A stretch of DNA of 64,000 bases, from positions 1-64,000 of the IMG/VR virus record IMGVR_UViG_3300043827_000628; one strand, given 5' to 3'. Below are positions 40,048 through 47,856 of the stretch, piece after piece (within the stretch, counting starts at the first letter, position 1; every line of letters begins with the position of its first letter). The notes under the pieces were generated by a model that was given only the letters and a program-made list of their open reading frames with translations, was not told where the DNA came from and did no database searches. The translations under genes were made by a program, and so were the position numbers. This stretch comes from a virus.

Positions 40048-40279
40048 ATTTGAAGAGAACGCTTGGTTTTGGCTCAAAATTAAATCAAAAGAATTAAAAT
40101 CTTTAGATTGGCTATTATCTTATAAAGGAAAAAAGTTTCTTTTAAAAGAAAAAGCGTTATTAGATGTTGACAAAACTAATAAAATCACATATAATTTAAA
40201 AGATGATAAAATCGGAAATGATAAACCTATCGTAAAAAAACCAAAAACATTAAAGGAGTTTTTAAATGGCAAGACCTAA
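39935..40279 (+). CDS. small basic phage protein
   Basis: A 114-residue basic protein ending 14 bases inside recA. Its core, WGYEINQAKKLIKFEENAWFWLKIKSKELKSLDWLLSYKGKKFL, looks like a real small domain. The ATG at 39935 overlaps the upstream glycosyltransferase gene by 113 bases and has no ribosome binding site. A GTG at 39989 (FVKSKNIP...) would shorten the overlap. The true start is uncertain and the function unknown. Linkage to recA suggests a DNA-metabolism role. Confidence 0.5.
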   Translation: MKKVPSGHKLLHYIIKKFVKSKNIPWGYEINQAKKLIKFEENAWFWLKIKSKELKSLDWLLSYKGKKFLLKEKALLDVDKTNKITYNLKDDKIGNDKPIVKKPKTLKEFLNGKT

Positions 40280-41408
40280 AGCAGTTGTAGAAGAAGTAGC
40301 TCAAGGACCTATATCAAATGATAGGTTAAAAGCATTTTTAAAAGATAATAAAGAAGACCATTATAATTTTGAAGATGAAATTTACTATAAAGTATCATCT
40401 GGCAGCTTAAATTTAGATTTTGTAATGGGAGGAGGATTTAGTCCGGGGTTACATAGATTTCTTGGAATGAATGAAGGTGGAAAAACATCCGAAGCCTTAG
40501 AAGTCATGAAAAACTTCCTTAAAACAGTTACAAATGCAAGAGGAGTTTTAATTAAAGCTGAAGGTAGACTCTCAAAAGAGATTCAAGAAAGGTCGGGAAT
40601 CGAATATATAACAGATCCGGACAAATGGAAAGACGGAAATTGTTTTGTATTTGAATGTAATATATTTGAAACAGTTTCAGAATTGATGCTTGAACTTGTA
40701 AAAAATAACCCTGAAAATAAAAAATATTTATTCATTTTAGATTCTGTAGACGGATTAATGCCAAAAAATGACGTAGGGAAAACTCTATCAGACGCAACGA
40801 AGGTCGCTGGTGGAGCAGTAATATCCTCAGTTTTAATGAAAAAAATGTCTATCGCCTTATCTAAGAGAGGTCACATGGCAATCTTTATTAGCCAAGTTCG
40901 ATCAGATATTAAACTTGATCCATATGCAGTAAATAAAGATATCAGACAAACTACTGCTACAGGCGGAAATGCATTATTACATTTTGCAAATTGGATTATT
41001 GAATTTGAGCCACGTTTTAATAGAGATCTTATATTAGAGAAACCAAACGAGAAATACGACTCAATTAAGAATAAAATTATTGGTCATACAGCAAAACTTA
41101 CAATTAAAAAGTCGACAAATGAAACAACAAATCATAAAGTAGAGTATCCAATTAAGTATGGACGTAAAAGCGGAACATCTATTTGGAGAGAATATGAAAT
41201 TATTGATCAACTTATCGCTTGGCAATTTGTTACAGCAAAAGGAGCTTGGATTACAGTAGGTGATGATCTAATCAAAGAATTAAAAGATGCAAATCTAGAT
41301 TTAACTAAACAACATCAAGGAATAGATAATTTTAGAAAATATTTAGAAGAAAATCCAAAGATCACAGAATATTTATTTGATAAATATAAAAAATTAATAC
41401 CTGCATGA
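40266..41408 (+). CDS. recA: RecA-like recombinase
   Basis: A 380-residue strand-exchange ATPase. Walker A is GMNEGGKTSEAL (about residues 63-74). The catalytic Glu is in ARGVLIKAEGRLSKE and Walker B is KYLFILDSVDGLMPKND. Loop 2-like sequence is IRQTTATGGNALLHFANWIIEF. The degree of divergence is typical of phage UvsX/RecA proteins. A good ribosome binding site (AAAGGAG) precedes the ATG. The gene is followed by a nuclease gene with a 4-base overlap, consistent with a recombination module. Confidence 0.9.
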   Translation: MARPKAVVEEVAQGPISNDRLKAFLKDNKEDHYNFEDEIYYKVSSGSLNLDFVMGGGFSPGLHRFLGMNEGGKTSEALEVMKNFLKTVTNARGVLIKAEGRLSKEIQERSGIEYITDPDKWKDGNCFVFECNIFETVSELMLELVKNNPENKKYLFILDSVDGLMPKNDVGKTLSDATKVAGGAVISSVLMKKMSIALSKRGHMAIFISQVRSDIKLDPYAVNKDIRQTTATGGNALLHFANWIIEFEPRFNRDLILEKPNEKYDSIKNKIIGHTAKLTIKKSTNETTNHKVEYPIKYGRKSGTSIWREYEIIDQLIAWQFVTAKGAWITVGDDLIKELKDANLDLTKQHQGIDNFRKYLEENPKITEYLFDKYKKLIPA

Positions 41409-41824
41409 GGTTATATAGCGTAAACGGAAAGCTTGTAAACAAAAATGTTTCAAGATATCTTGTTGATTGGGATAAATCCAGCAGAAGTAAAATTCAATTT
41501 AATATAAAAAAATTTTTTGAACAATACTGGAAAAGTCATATTGTATATGAAGAGTTTCCTGTTTATGGATCTTTAATGAAAGTTGATTTACTTAACGCTA
41601 CAAAAAAAATCGCAATTGAAGTTAATGGCGAGCAACATGAAAATTTTAATGAATTTTTTCACGCAAATTCGCGGATAAATTATTTGCAAAGCATAAAAAG
41701 AGATTGCAAAAAAGCAGAATGGTTAGAAAAAAATAATTTTAAATTTATTGAATTGTATCAAAAAGATTTAAAAAATTTATCGCCAAATTTCTTCTTAGAA
41801 AATTTCGATATAAACATATTTTAG
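41405..41824 (+). CDS. PD-(D/E)XK endonuclease, Vsr/DUF559-like
   Basis: A 139-residue nuclease. The catalytic core is SLMKVDLLNATKKIAIEVNGEQHENF, giving Asp, Glu and the N-G-E-Q-H element, followed by SIKRDCKKAEWLEKNNFKFIELYQKDL. This matches Vsr or DUF559-type very-short-patch-like nucleases. It is coupled to recA (ATGA overlap), suggesting a role in recombination or repair rather than restriction. The target is unknown. Confidence 0.75.
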   Translation: MRLYSVNGKLVNKNVSRYLVDWDKSSRSKIQFNIKKFFEQYWKSHIVYEEFPVYGSLMKVDLLNATKKIAIEVNGEQHENFNEFFHANSRINYLQSIKRDCKKAEWLEKNNFKFIELYQKDLKNLSPNFFLENFDINIF

Positions 41825-41833
41825 TGTAAAATT
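41824..41833 (+). promoter_or_regulatory. GTGTAA-class promoter motif
   Basis: GTGTAAAATT overlaps the upstream TAG stop. Its first G is 14 bases before the GTG start at 41838. Confidence 0.5.
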
Positions 41834-41837
41834 TTAT

Positions 41838-42086
41838 GTGCAGAAAGATTTTCCGAAGTCGTTGCTTGAATCATTAAATGAAAATTCATTTGGAGGATTT
41901 ATTTTATTTAATTTTAATGCGGAAGGTGATCCTCAAGTAATGACAAAATTTGATAATCAATTAAATGCTATGGCTTTACAGCAATATGTTAATTATTGGG
42001 CAGAAGCTATGAACTCATTAAATATAGAATGCACAATACAAAATATTGCAGAGATCGGCAAAAAGAAACGCAAGAAAAAAGATTAG
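41838..42086 (+). CDS. small hypothetical protein with basic tail
   Basis: An 82-residue protein starting at GTG. The middle (GGFILFNFNAEGDPQVMTKFDNQLNAMALQQYVNYWAEAM) resembles a small alpha/beta domain. The C-terminus is basic (GKKKRKKKD). I do not recognise it. An overlapping ATG reads a different, short frame and is rejected. It lies between the recombination and helicase genes. Confidence 0.5.
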   Translation: MQKDFPKSLLESLNENSFGGFILFNFNAEGDPQVMTKFDNQLNAMALQQYVNYWAEAMNSLNIECTIQNIAEIGKKKRKKKD

Positions 42087-42115
42087 TTGACTTAAAAATA
42101 AATGCAAGATAAACT
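42087..42115 (+). promoter_or_regulatory. sigma70-like promoter of the helicase operon
   Basis: TTGACT (42087-42092), a 17-base spacer, and TAAACT (42110-42115). It lies nine bases before the dnaB-like ATG. Confidence 0.55.
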
Positions 42116-42123
42116 TATATAGT

Positions 42124-43614
42124 ATGCCTATATATTCTATTCAAGTAGAGCGTCATGTTTTAGGAGGACTGATTAGAAATCCAGAAATATTTTTTGATGT
42201 TTCAAGATTTATATCTGAAAAAGATTTTTTTAACGATGTTCATACAACAATATTTTCTTGTATTAAAGATGAGCTTAATAAAAATAATAAGATAGATAAA
42301 GTTTTATTGGCGCAAAAGATAAAAAATCTTGGAATATCCTTTAAAGATGAAATTGACATTTTCTCTTATATAGAGGCTTTATTTTTAACACAAATAAACG
42401 TACAAGGAACATTGAATGCTTGCAAAGAGCTTAGTAAAATAAAGGTTCGTAGGGAACTGTTTGAAACAGCAGAAAATGTTAAGAAATATGTAAAAGATAA
42501 TCCAGAAGATGGAATTGATTCAATAGTATCAAAAGTAGATGAAATCTATAATAATAAAGTATCTCAATATTATATTGAAGGCGAGCCAGTAAATCTTTTT
42601 GAAGAAATGGAGAATATTATTGAAGAGATCGGTAACAATCCAAGAGAAGAGACGGGTTTAAAGACCCCTTATAATAATTTTAATAATTTATATGGAGGAC
42701 TAAAACAAGGGAATATTTATTCTATAGTAAGTAGACCTGGACAAGGAAAATCAACTTGGCTTAATGATATTGCATATAAAACAGCTAATATGTGCAATAA
42801 AAATACAAAAGCCTTAATTCTAGATACCGAAATGTCTACTCTTGATACGCAAATGAGATTAGTAGCAAGTATTTCTGGAGTACCCTTATGGTTTATTGAA
42901 ACGGGCAATTGGAGAAAGAATCCAGAGATGATTCAAAAAGTAAGAGATGCTTGGCCAAAGGTCAAGGGAATGACGCATTATCATTATCATGTTGCAAATA
43001 AGAATATTGATGAAGTTGCTTCAATTATTCGCAGATGGTATTATACCAAAGCCGGTAGAGGTAAGCAAGCCTTGATTGCATATGACTATATAAAATTAAC
43101 TGGTGAAAAAGTTAGCCAAAATTGGGCAGAGCACCAAGCGATTGGTGAAAAGATTGACAAGCTTAAAAGAATTTCAGAGGAAATTAAATGTCCAGTTATT
43201 ACTGCGATGCAATTAAACAGAACTGGAGAAAACTTTAATAGAAGTGCAAATCAAGTAACAGACGATAGTTCTGCTATTGCATTATCAGATCGTATGCAAT
43301 GGTTCGCTTCATTTGTAGGCATCTTTAGAAGAAAAACTCAAGACGAAATCCAAACAGATGGAGAACAGTTTGGCACACATAAATTAATTGCAATTAAAAC
43401 AAGATTCCAAGGCAGAGAAGGCACAGGGCATCATGATTTAGTTCGCCGAAGAACTGGCGAAAATGAATTCAAATACTTTAATAATTACATAAACTTTGAA
43501 GTAGGTAATTTTAACGTAGAAGAAAGAGGAACTTTGCGTGAAATCGTAGATGCAGAAAATGAAAGACTAGATTTTGATCAAGGCGGTCAAAATGAAGATG
43601 GAGAATTATTATGA
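42124..43614 (+). CDS. dnaB: replicative DNA helicase, DnaB-like
   Basis: A 496-residue hexameric helicase. The N-terminal domain starts SIQVERHVLGGLIRNPEIFF (DnaB-like). The linker leads to a RecA-like ATPase with Walker A SIVSRPGQGKSTWLNDIAY (about residues 199-217), ALILDTEMSTLDTQMRL (H1a), Walker B QALIAYDYIKLTG and CPVITAMQLNR (H3 region), and a terminal arginine finger region (AIKTRFQGREGTG). It unwinds DNA at the fork. It is linked to primase and polymerase genes downstream. Confidence 0.92.
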   Translation: MPIYSIQVERHVLGGLIRNPEIFFDVSRFISEKDFFNDVHTTIFSCIKDELNKNNKIDKVLLAQKIKNLGISFKDEIDIFSYIEALFLTQINVQGTLNACKELSKIKVRRELFETAENVKKYVKDNPEDGIDSIVSKVDEIYNNKVSQYYIEGEPVNLFEEMENIIEEIGNNPREETGLKTPYNNFNNLYGGLKQGNIYSIVSRPGQGKSTWLNDIAYKTANMCNKNTKALILDTEMSTLDTQMRLVASISGVPLWFIETGNWRKNPEMIQKVRDAWPKVKGMTHYHYHVANKNIDEVASIIRRWYYTKAGRGKQALIAYDYIKLTGEKVSQNWAEHQAIGEKIDKLKRISEEIKCPVITAMQLNRTGENFNRSANQVTDDSSAIALSDRMQWFASFVGIFRRKTQDEIQTDGEQFGTHKLIAIKTRFQGREGTGHHDLVRRRTGENEFKYFNNYINFEVGNFNVEERGTLREIVDAENERLDFDQGGQNEDGELL

Positions 43615-44267
43615 ATGTAAAATTAATATCTATAACTCAACCATATATTGATGGCATCAATAATGCCGAAGACTTGGTTGCTTATTGTGCAAGAGTCAGC
43701 AATCCATCCAATCAAATGAATACGGAGACTGCACCAAGATTGTTGAGCTTCTTAATCAAGCATAAGCATTGGTCCCCTTTTGAACTTGTAGATATGACAG
43801 TAGAAATAAAGACAAGTAGAGCTATAGCTGCACAAATTTTGAGGCATCGCTCATTTTCTTTTCAAGAATTTAGTCAAAGATATAGCGTAGCTGCAGAGTT
43901 TGAGGATATTGAATTAAGATTACAGGGCGATAAAAATAGACAAGTTGGTGAGAATCTTATGCCAGTCACAAATCCTGCATACAAAAATATTAGCAATTTA
44001 ATTGGAGAATCAATAGCATTATCTCATCATTGTTATGAAACGATGATTGAAAATGGCGTAGCGAAAGAAGTAGCAAGAATGGTTTTACCACTTACAACAG
44101 AAACAACAATGTATATGAAAGGTTCTCTGCGAAGCTGGATTCATTATCTTGAGCTAAGAACAGAGCAAAACACGCAAAAAGAACACAGAATAATTGCAGA
44201 TAGATGTAAGAAAATCTTTATTAAAGAATTTCCTCTCATTAGCGAAGCTTTACAATGGAAAACATAA
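43611..44267 (+). CDS. thyX: FAD-dependent thymidylate synthase
   Basis: A 218-residue ThyX that makes dTMP from dUMP using FAD and methylene-THF. The signature RHRSFSFQEFSQRYS fits the R-H-R-x(7)-S-x-R-Y-S form and lies at about residues 78-92. LPLTTETTMYMKGSLRSWIHYLELR is the second conserved region. It overlaps the dnaB stop (ATGA) and the primase start, so it is part of the replication operon. Together with dCMP deaminase it supports phage thymidine supply. Confidence 0.95.
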   Translation: MNVKLISITQPYIDGINNAEDLVAYCARVSNPSNQMNTETAPRLLSFLIKHKHWSPFELVDMTVEIKTSRAIAAQILRHRSFSFQEFSQRYSVAAEFEDIELRLQGDKNRQVGENLMPVTNPAYKNISNLIGESIALSHHCYETMIENGVAKEVARMVLPLTTETTMYMKGSLRSWIHYLELRTEQNTQKEHRIIADRCKKIFIKEFPLISEALQWKT

Positions 44268-45163
44268 AAGAAATTTTATCGAATCTTGGATATAACCTTA
44301 AGGAATATTCTAAGGAATATCGTACAAGACCATTGTATAGAGATTCAGATAATGAAAATGTATTAGTTATTTATAAAGATTCTGGAAGATGGGTAGATTT
44401 TAAAGAAAATTTAACTGGTAATTTACAAGACCTAGTTAGGATTACCTTAAATTTATCTAATAATGTAGAAGCAAAAGAATGGATTAGTCAAAAAGCCCCA
44501 AATACAAATACTTATACTGTATATAAAAAACCAGAAATCAAACAAGTAAAATGCTATTCTCCAGAAGTTTTACTTAAACTTGTCAAAGACCACGGTTTTT
44601 GGAACAAACGAAGTATATCAAATGAAACAATGGAAGCATTTGAAGGAGGAATCTTGCAAGAAGGCAGAATGAAAGGCAGATATGTTTTTCCAATTTTTGA
44701 TAAGGAAAGACAATTGATTGGAGTTGCGGGTAGAGATATTCTTAATAGAAGCGAAAAAATATGTCCTAAATGGAAACTTGTGGGTGATAAAATTAATTGG
44801 AAATATCCATTACAAGTAAATTTAAAAATATTATCTGAATCAAAAAGTGTTATTTTAATTGAAAGTATTGGAGATATGTTGGCCTTATGGGAAGCAGGAA
44901 TTAAAAATACAATTGTTACATTTGGATTAAATTTAAATACAGGAATATTAAATACTTTATTAATATTGAATCCAAGTAAAATCTATATATCATTTAATAA
45001 TGATTCAACTAAAAATAATGCTGGCAATTTGGCAGCCGAAAAAGCAAAAGAAAAATTATTGAAACATTTTGATAAACATCAAATATCAATAATATTACCC
45101 ACACAAAAAGACTTTGGAGAAATGACAAGACAAGAAATTATTCAATGGAAAACAAATCTATAA
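44255..45163 (+). CDS. DnaG-type primase with Toprim domain
   Basis: A 302-residue primase-like protein. The N-terminal region YRDSDNENVLVIYKDSGRWVDFKENLTGN resembles a zinc-less core of the phage primase N-terminal domain. The central Toprim fold has GVAGRDIL, SVILIESIGDMLALWEAG (catalytic Glu) and KIYISFNNDSTKNNAG (N-D in place of D-x-D). There is no CHC2 zinc finger and no helicase-binding C-terminal domain, so it is a minimal form. It overlaps thyX at the start and the next nuclease gene at the end. Confidence 0.75.
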   Translation: MENIKEILSNLGYNLKEYSKEYRTRPLYRDSDNENVLVIYKDSGRWVDFKENLTGNLQDLVRITLNLSNNVEAKEWISQKAPNTNTYTVYKKPEIKQVKCYSPEVLLKLVKDHGFWNKRSISNETMEAFEGGILQEGRMKGRYVFPIFDKERQLIGVAGRDILNRSEKICPKWKLVGDKINWKYPLQVNLKILSESKSVILIESIGDMLALWEAGIKNTIVTFGLNLNTGILNTLLILNPSKIYISFNNDSTKNNAGNLAAEKAKEKLLKHFDKHQISIILPTQKDFGEMTRQEIIQWKTNL

Positions 45164-46137
45164 AAATTTTATCGGCTTCAAGAATTAAAACTCTAGAAAC
45201 ATGCTCTTGGGTCTATTGGAATAATTATCACACTAAAGTTCCTCAAACCCAAAATGATGGGGCATTAAGAGGCATAGTATGTCATAAGATATTTGAAATT
45301 CTATCAAATAAAAAGCATAAAAAACATTTTAACTCAATAATAAAAAAGAACTCTATAAAAGGTAGTAAAGCTATAGAAAGATTAACTAAAAAATTAATAA
45401 ATCAGGCTCCGTTAGATATGAACAATTTTGAAATAATTGATGAAATGATTCTAGTTGGATTAAAACATGATTTTTATGGTGAAGACGGCAAAATCGTATC
45501 TCCAGAATATGCTTTTGAGATCAAAAGTGAAAATCCAAAATACCATGTTAAAGGATTTATTGATAAGCCTATTAAAATCAAAAATAAAATGCTTATAATT
45601 GACTACAAGAGCTCCAAAGCTAAATTTAGGGGTGATGACCTTGAAGCCAATATTCAAGCAATGATGTATAGTTTAGCTAGTAAAAAATTATGGCCTAAAC
45701 TTAAGCCTATAGTTCGTTTTTTATTTTTAAGATTTCCAAAACAACCAGTCCAAGAACTTGAATTTGATGATAATCAAATAAAAGGATTCGAACATTATCT
45801 TGAATATGTCAATGCCCATATTAATAATTTTAATATTGATAGTGCACAATCTAATTTTGCAGTAGACAATCCTAAAAGCAAATGGATGTGCGGTGTTGGT
45901 AATTGGAAATGTCCATACAAAGATTTATTTGAATATTACGTTAAATTAAATGATAAGGATGAAATCATTGAATCTAATTTCGATGGTAAATTTAAAGTTA
46001 TAGAAGGATTTAAAATAGAAAAAAGAAAATACGCTGGATGTCCAAGGTTTAATAATGTTTCCATCAATCAATCAACAGATGATATTTTAGATGAAATTAC
46101 ATCAAAATCAAAAGACGCATTTGATGATTTATCTTGA
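45145..46137 (+). CDS. PD-(D/E)XK nuclease, Cas4/RecB-like
   Basis: A 330-residue exonuclease-like protein. The N-terminus is LSASRIKTLETCSWVYW (Cys), followed by GALRGIVCHKIFEIL (His), VKGFIDKPIKIKNKMLIIDYKSSKAKF (motif II Asp and motif III D-x-K) and AMMYSLA (Q/Y motif). C-terminal cysteines (CGVGNWKCPY and AGCPRF), with the N-terminal Cys, could bind an Fe-S cluster as in Cas4 and AddB. It overlaps the primase gene by 19 bases. A role in end processing or recombination is inferred. Confidence 0.75.
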   Translation: MENKSIKILSASRIKTLETCSWVYWNNYHTKVPQTQNDGALRGIVCHKIFEILSNKKHKKHFNSIIKKNSIKGSKAIERLTKKLINQAPLDMNNFEIIDEMILVGLKHDFYGEDGKIVSPEYAFEIKSENPKYHVKGFIDKPIKIKNKMLIIDYKSSKAKFRGDDLEANIQAMMYSLASKKLWPKLKPIVRFLFLRFPKQPVQELEFDDNQIKGFEHYLEYVNAHINNFNIDSAQSNFAVDNPKSKWMCGVGNWKCPYKDLFEYYVKLNDKDEIIESNFDGKFKVIEGFKIEKRKYAGCPRFNNVSINQSTDDILDEITSKSKDAFDDLS

Positions 46138-46162
46138 CATATCAACTAAAATATAGTATAAA
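46134..46162 (+). promoter_or_regulatory. sigma70-like promoter before the polymerase genes
   Basis: TTGACA (46134-46139), a 17-base spacer, and TATAAA (46157-46162). The -35 overlaps the upstream TGA stop region. It is the closest to consensus in this window along with that at 3601. Confidence 0.7.
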
Positions 46163-46168
46163 TAAAAC

Positions 46169-46930
46169 ATGTGTAATATAATACCTTTATTTAAAAGTCA
46201 TTTTTCAATAGGTAAAAGTATATTGACTCTTGAAGAAAAAAATGAAGAAGAGAATGAACCAGATTCAATCATACAAATTGCTAGAGACAACAAGTTAAAA
46301 AAGGTATTTCTTGTCGAGGACTGTTTTAGTGGTTTTCTGCAAGCTTATAAAAATCTAAAAGCAGTGAATATTGATCTCGTATTCGGTATTAAATTTGTAT
46401 TTTGTGATAATATAGCAAATAAGAACGAGGAAGAATTAAAAAAGCATCATAAATTAATATTATTTGCTAATGGTGACGAAGGATACACAACATTAATTAA
46501 ATTATGGACAAAAGCTAATACTGATGGTTTTTACTATACGCCTAGATTGGATATGAATATTTTAAAAGAAAACTTTAATGATGGTATTAAAATTGCTATA
46601 CCATTTTATGATAATTTTATATTTAACAATTCTTTGAAAGGATATCAATGTCTGCCTTTTATTGAAAACTATAAACCATTTGTTTTTATAGAAAATAATA
46701 AATTAATTTTTGATGGTTTAATCAAGAATAAGATGGAAGATTTTGCAAAATTAAACAAATTAGATTTAATAAAAACAAAGAGTATTTATTACAAAAATAA
46801 AAAAGATTTTAAAAGTTTTCTAACTTTTAGATGCATTAATAATCGAACCACCTTGAACAAACCAGAAATGGAACATATGTCTAGTAATGAATTTTGTTTC
46901 GAAAGTTGGAAGGAGCAAAATCATGGATGA
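46169..46930 (+). CDS. PHP-like domain of DNA polymerase III alpha, separate protein
   Basis: A 253-residue protein that resembles the N-terminal PHP part of DnaE. Elements include FKSHFSIGKSILTLEE (where DnaE has L-H-x-H-S-x-Y-S), IIQIARDNKLKKVFLVEDCFSGFLQAYKNLKAVNIDLVFGIKFVFC (matching A-x-x-x-G-h-x-A-h-A-I-T-D...G-h-E-h), and HHKLILFANGDEGYTTLIKLWTKA. The metal ligands are largely lost, so it would be a structural domain. It lies upstream of the exonuclease and polymerase genes and presumably assembles with them. Confidence 0.65.
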   Translation: MCNIIPLFKSHFSIGKSILTLEEKNEEENEPDSIIQIARDNKLKKVFLVEDCFSGFLQAYKNLKAVNIDLVFGIKFVFCDNIANKNEEELKKHHKLILFANGDEGYTTLIKLWTKANTDGFYYTPRLDMNILKENFNDGIKIAIPFYDNFIFNNSLKGYQCLPFIENYKPFVFIENNKLIFDGLIKNKMEDFAKLNKLDLIKTKSIYYKNKKDFKSFLTFRCINNRTTLNKPEMEHMSSNEFCFESWKEQNHG

Positions 46931-47564
46931 ACATCTTTTAAGATTTGATAAAAGTAAGACTTTTTTATTTATAGATTGCGAGACATTTAATTTATGTTTG
47001 AATTTTTGTCATAATCTACCTTGGGAAATTGCTATGTTAAAATGTCAAAGCGACAGAATCATAGATTCTAAAGACATTTATTTAAAATGGAAAACTCATT
47101 TAAAAATAAGTAAAGATGCAGCAAAAATTACAAGATTTGATCCTAAAACAATAAAAAAAAATGGTATTGATCCCGAAGCATTTTTTCCTACATTAAAAGA
47201 TTGGATAGATAAGACAGATTATATTGTTGGTCATAATATAATAGGATTTGATCTATATATAATAAATGAATATTATAAATTTATGGGTATAAATCCAATT
47301 GATTTTTTGTCTAAATCTATAGATACGAATTTATTGTATAAAGGAATCAAGACGGGAATATCTTATGATTCTAAAAAAGAAAGTTTACAAGAATATATGT
47401 ATAAACTTTACCATACGAAATTTAAAAATGTAAGGACAAATTTAACTGCTGCTGGAAAAGATTTAGATATTCAGCATGATTATGAATCTTTGCACAATGC
47501 GCTCTCAGATCTAGAGTTGAATTTCAAAGTCTGGAATAAAATTAAATATATGGTCAACATTTGA
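46923..47564 (+). CDS. DnaQ-like 3'-5' exonuclease
   Basis: A 213-residue DEDDh exonuclease, the probable proofreading subunit. Exo I is FLFIDCETFNL (D-x-E), Exo II is IVGHNIIGFDLYII and Exo III is LHNALSDLELNF (H and D). The start at 46923 has a good ribosome binding site (AAGGAG) seven bases upstream and overlaps the PHP gene stop by eight bases; a longer frame from 46887 is less likely. It lies between the PHP and polymerase genes, forming a split polymerase III operon. Confidence 0.85.
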   Translation: MDEHLLRFDKSKTFLFIDCETFNLCLNFCHNLPWEIAMLKCQSDRIIDSKDIYLKWKTHLKISKDAAKITRFDPKTIKKNGIDPEAFFPTLKDWIDKTDYIVGHNIIGFDLYIINEYYKFMGINPIDFLSKSIDTNLLYKGIKTGISYDSKKESLQEYMYKLYHTKFKNVRTNLTAAGKDLDIQHDYESLHNALSDLELNFKVWNKIKYMVNI

Positions 47565-47593
47565 TTGCGTTCTAGATAAAAAAGGAATATAAT
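47565..47593 (+). promoter_or_regulatory. sigma70-like promoter before the polymerase subunit genes
   Basis: TTGCGT (47565-47570), a 17-base spacer, and TATAAT (47588-47593). It lies nine bases before the ATG at 47602. Confidence 0.6.
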
Positions 47594-47601
47594 AACTAAT
47601 T

Positions 47602-47856
47602 ATGGCATCAATGGATTTTATATACGATATTCTCAATAAATTTGAGAAAGAAAATATTGATTATCTTTTAATAACATTGCAACATGGAAAAACTAATAGT
47701 AAAGCAGATGTATTTTATTCATTGAACAATGAAGAAAAATCATTTATAGCTCTTAAACAAGGACTAACAGAGTTTCAATCAAATTTAGATAGATCTATCA
47801 ACAGACACAGTTCAAACAAAAAACGTAAAAGAAAAAAGGATGATGACGAATATTGA
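47602..47856 (+). CDS. small polymerase-linked hypothetical protein
   Basis: An 84-residue protein with a helical core (MDFIYDILNKFEKENIDYLLITLQHGKT) and a basic-then-acidic tail (KKRKRKKDDDEY). It overlaps the polymerase gene by 17 bases, so it is co-translated with it. I recognise no family. It may be an accessory of the split polymerase; this is inferred from position only. Confidence 0.5.
   Translation: MASMDFIYDILNKFEKENIDYLLITLQHGKTNSKADVFYSLNNEEKSFIALKQGLTEFQSNLDRSINRHSSNKKRKRKKDDDEY

Noticed and set aside
46171-46180. GTGTAATATA as another promoter motif
   Set aside because: It lies just inside the PHP-like gene, after its ATG, and a near-consensus sigma70 promoter explains expression. 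No suitable start codon follows at the usual spacing.
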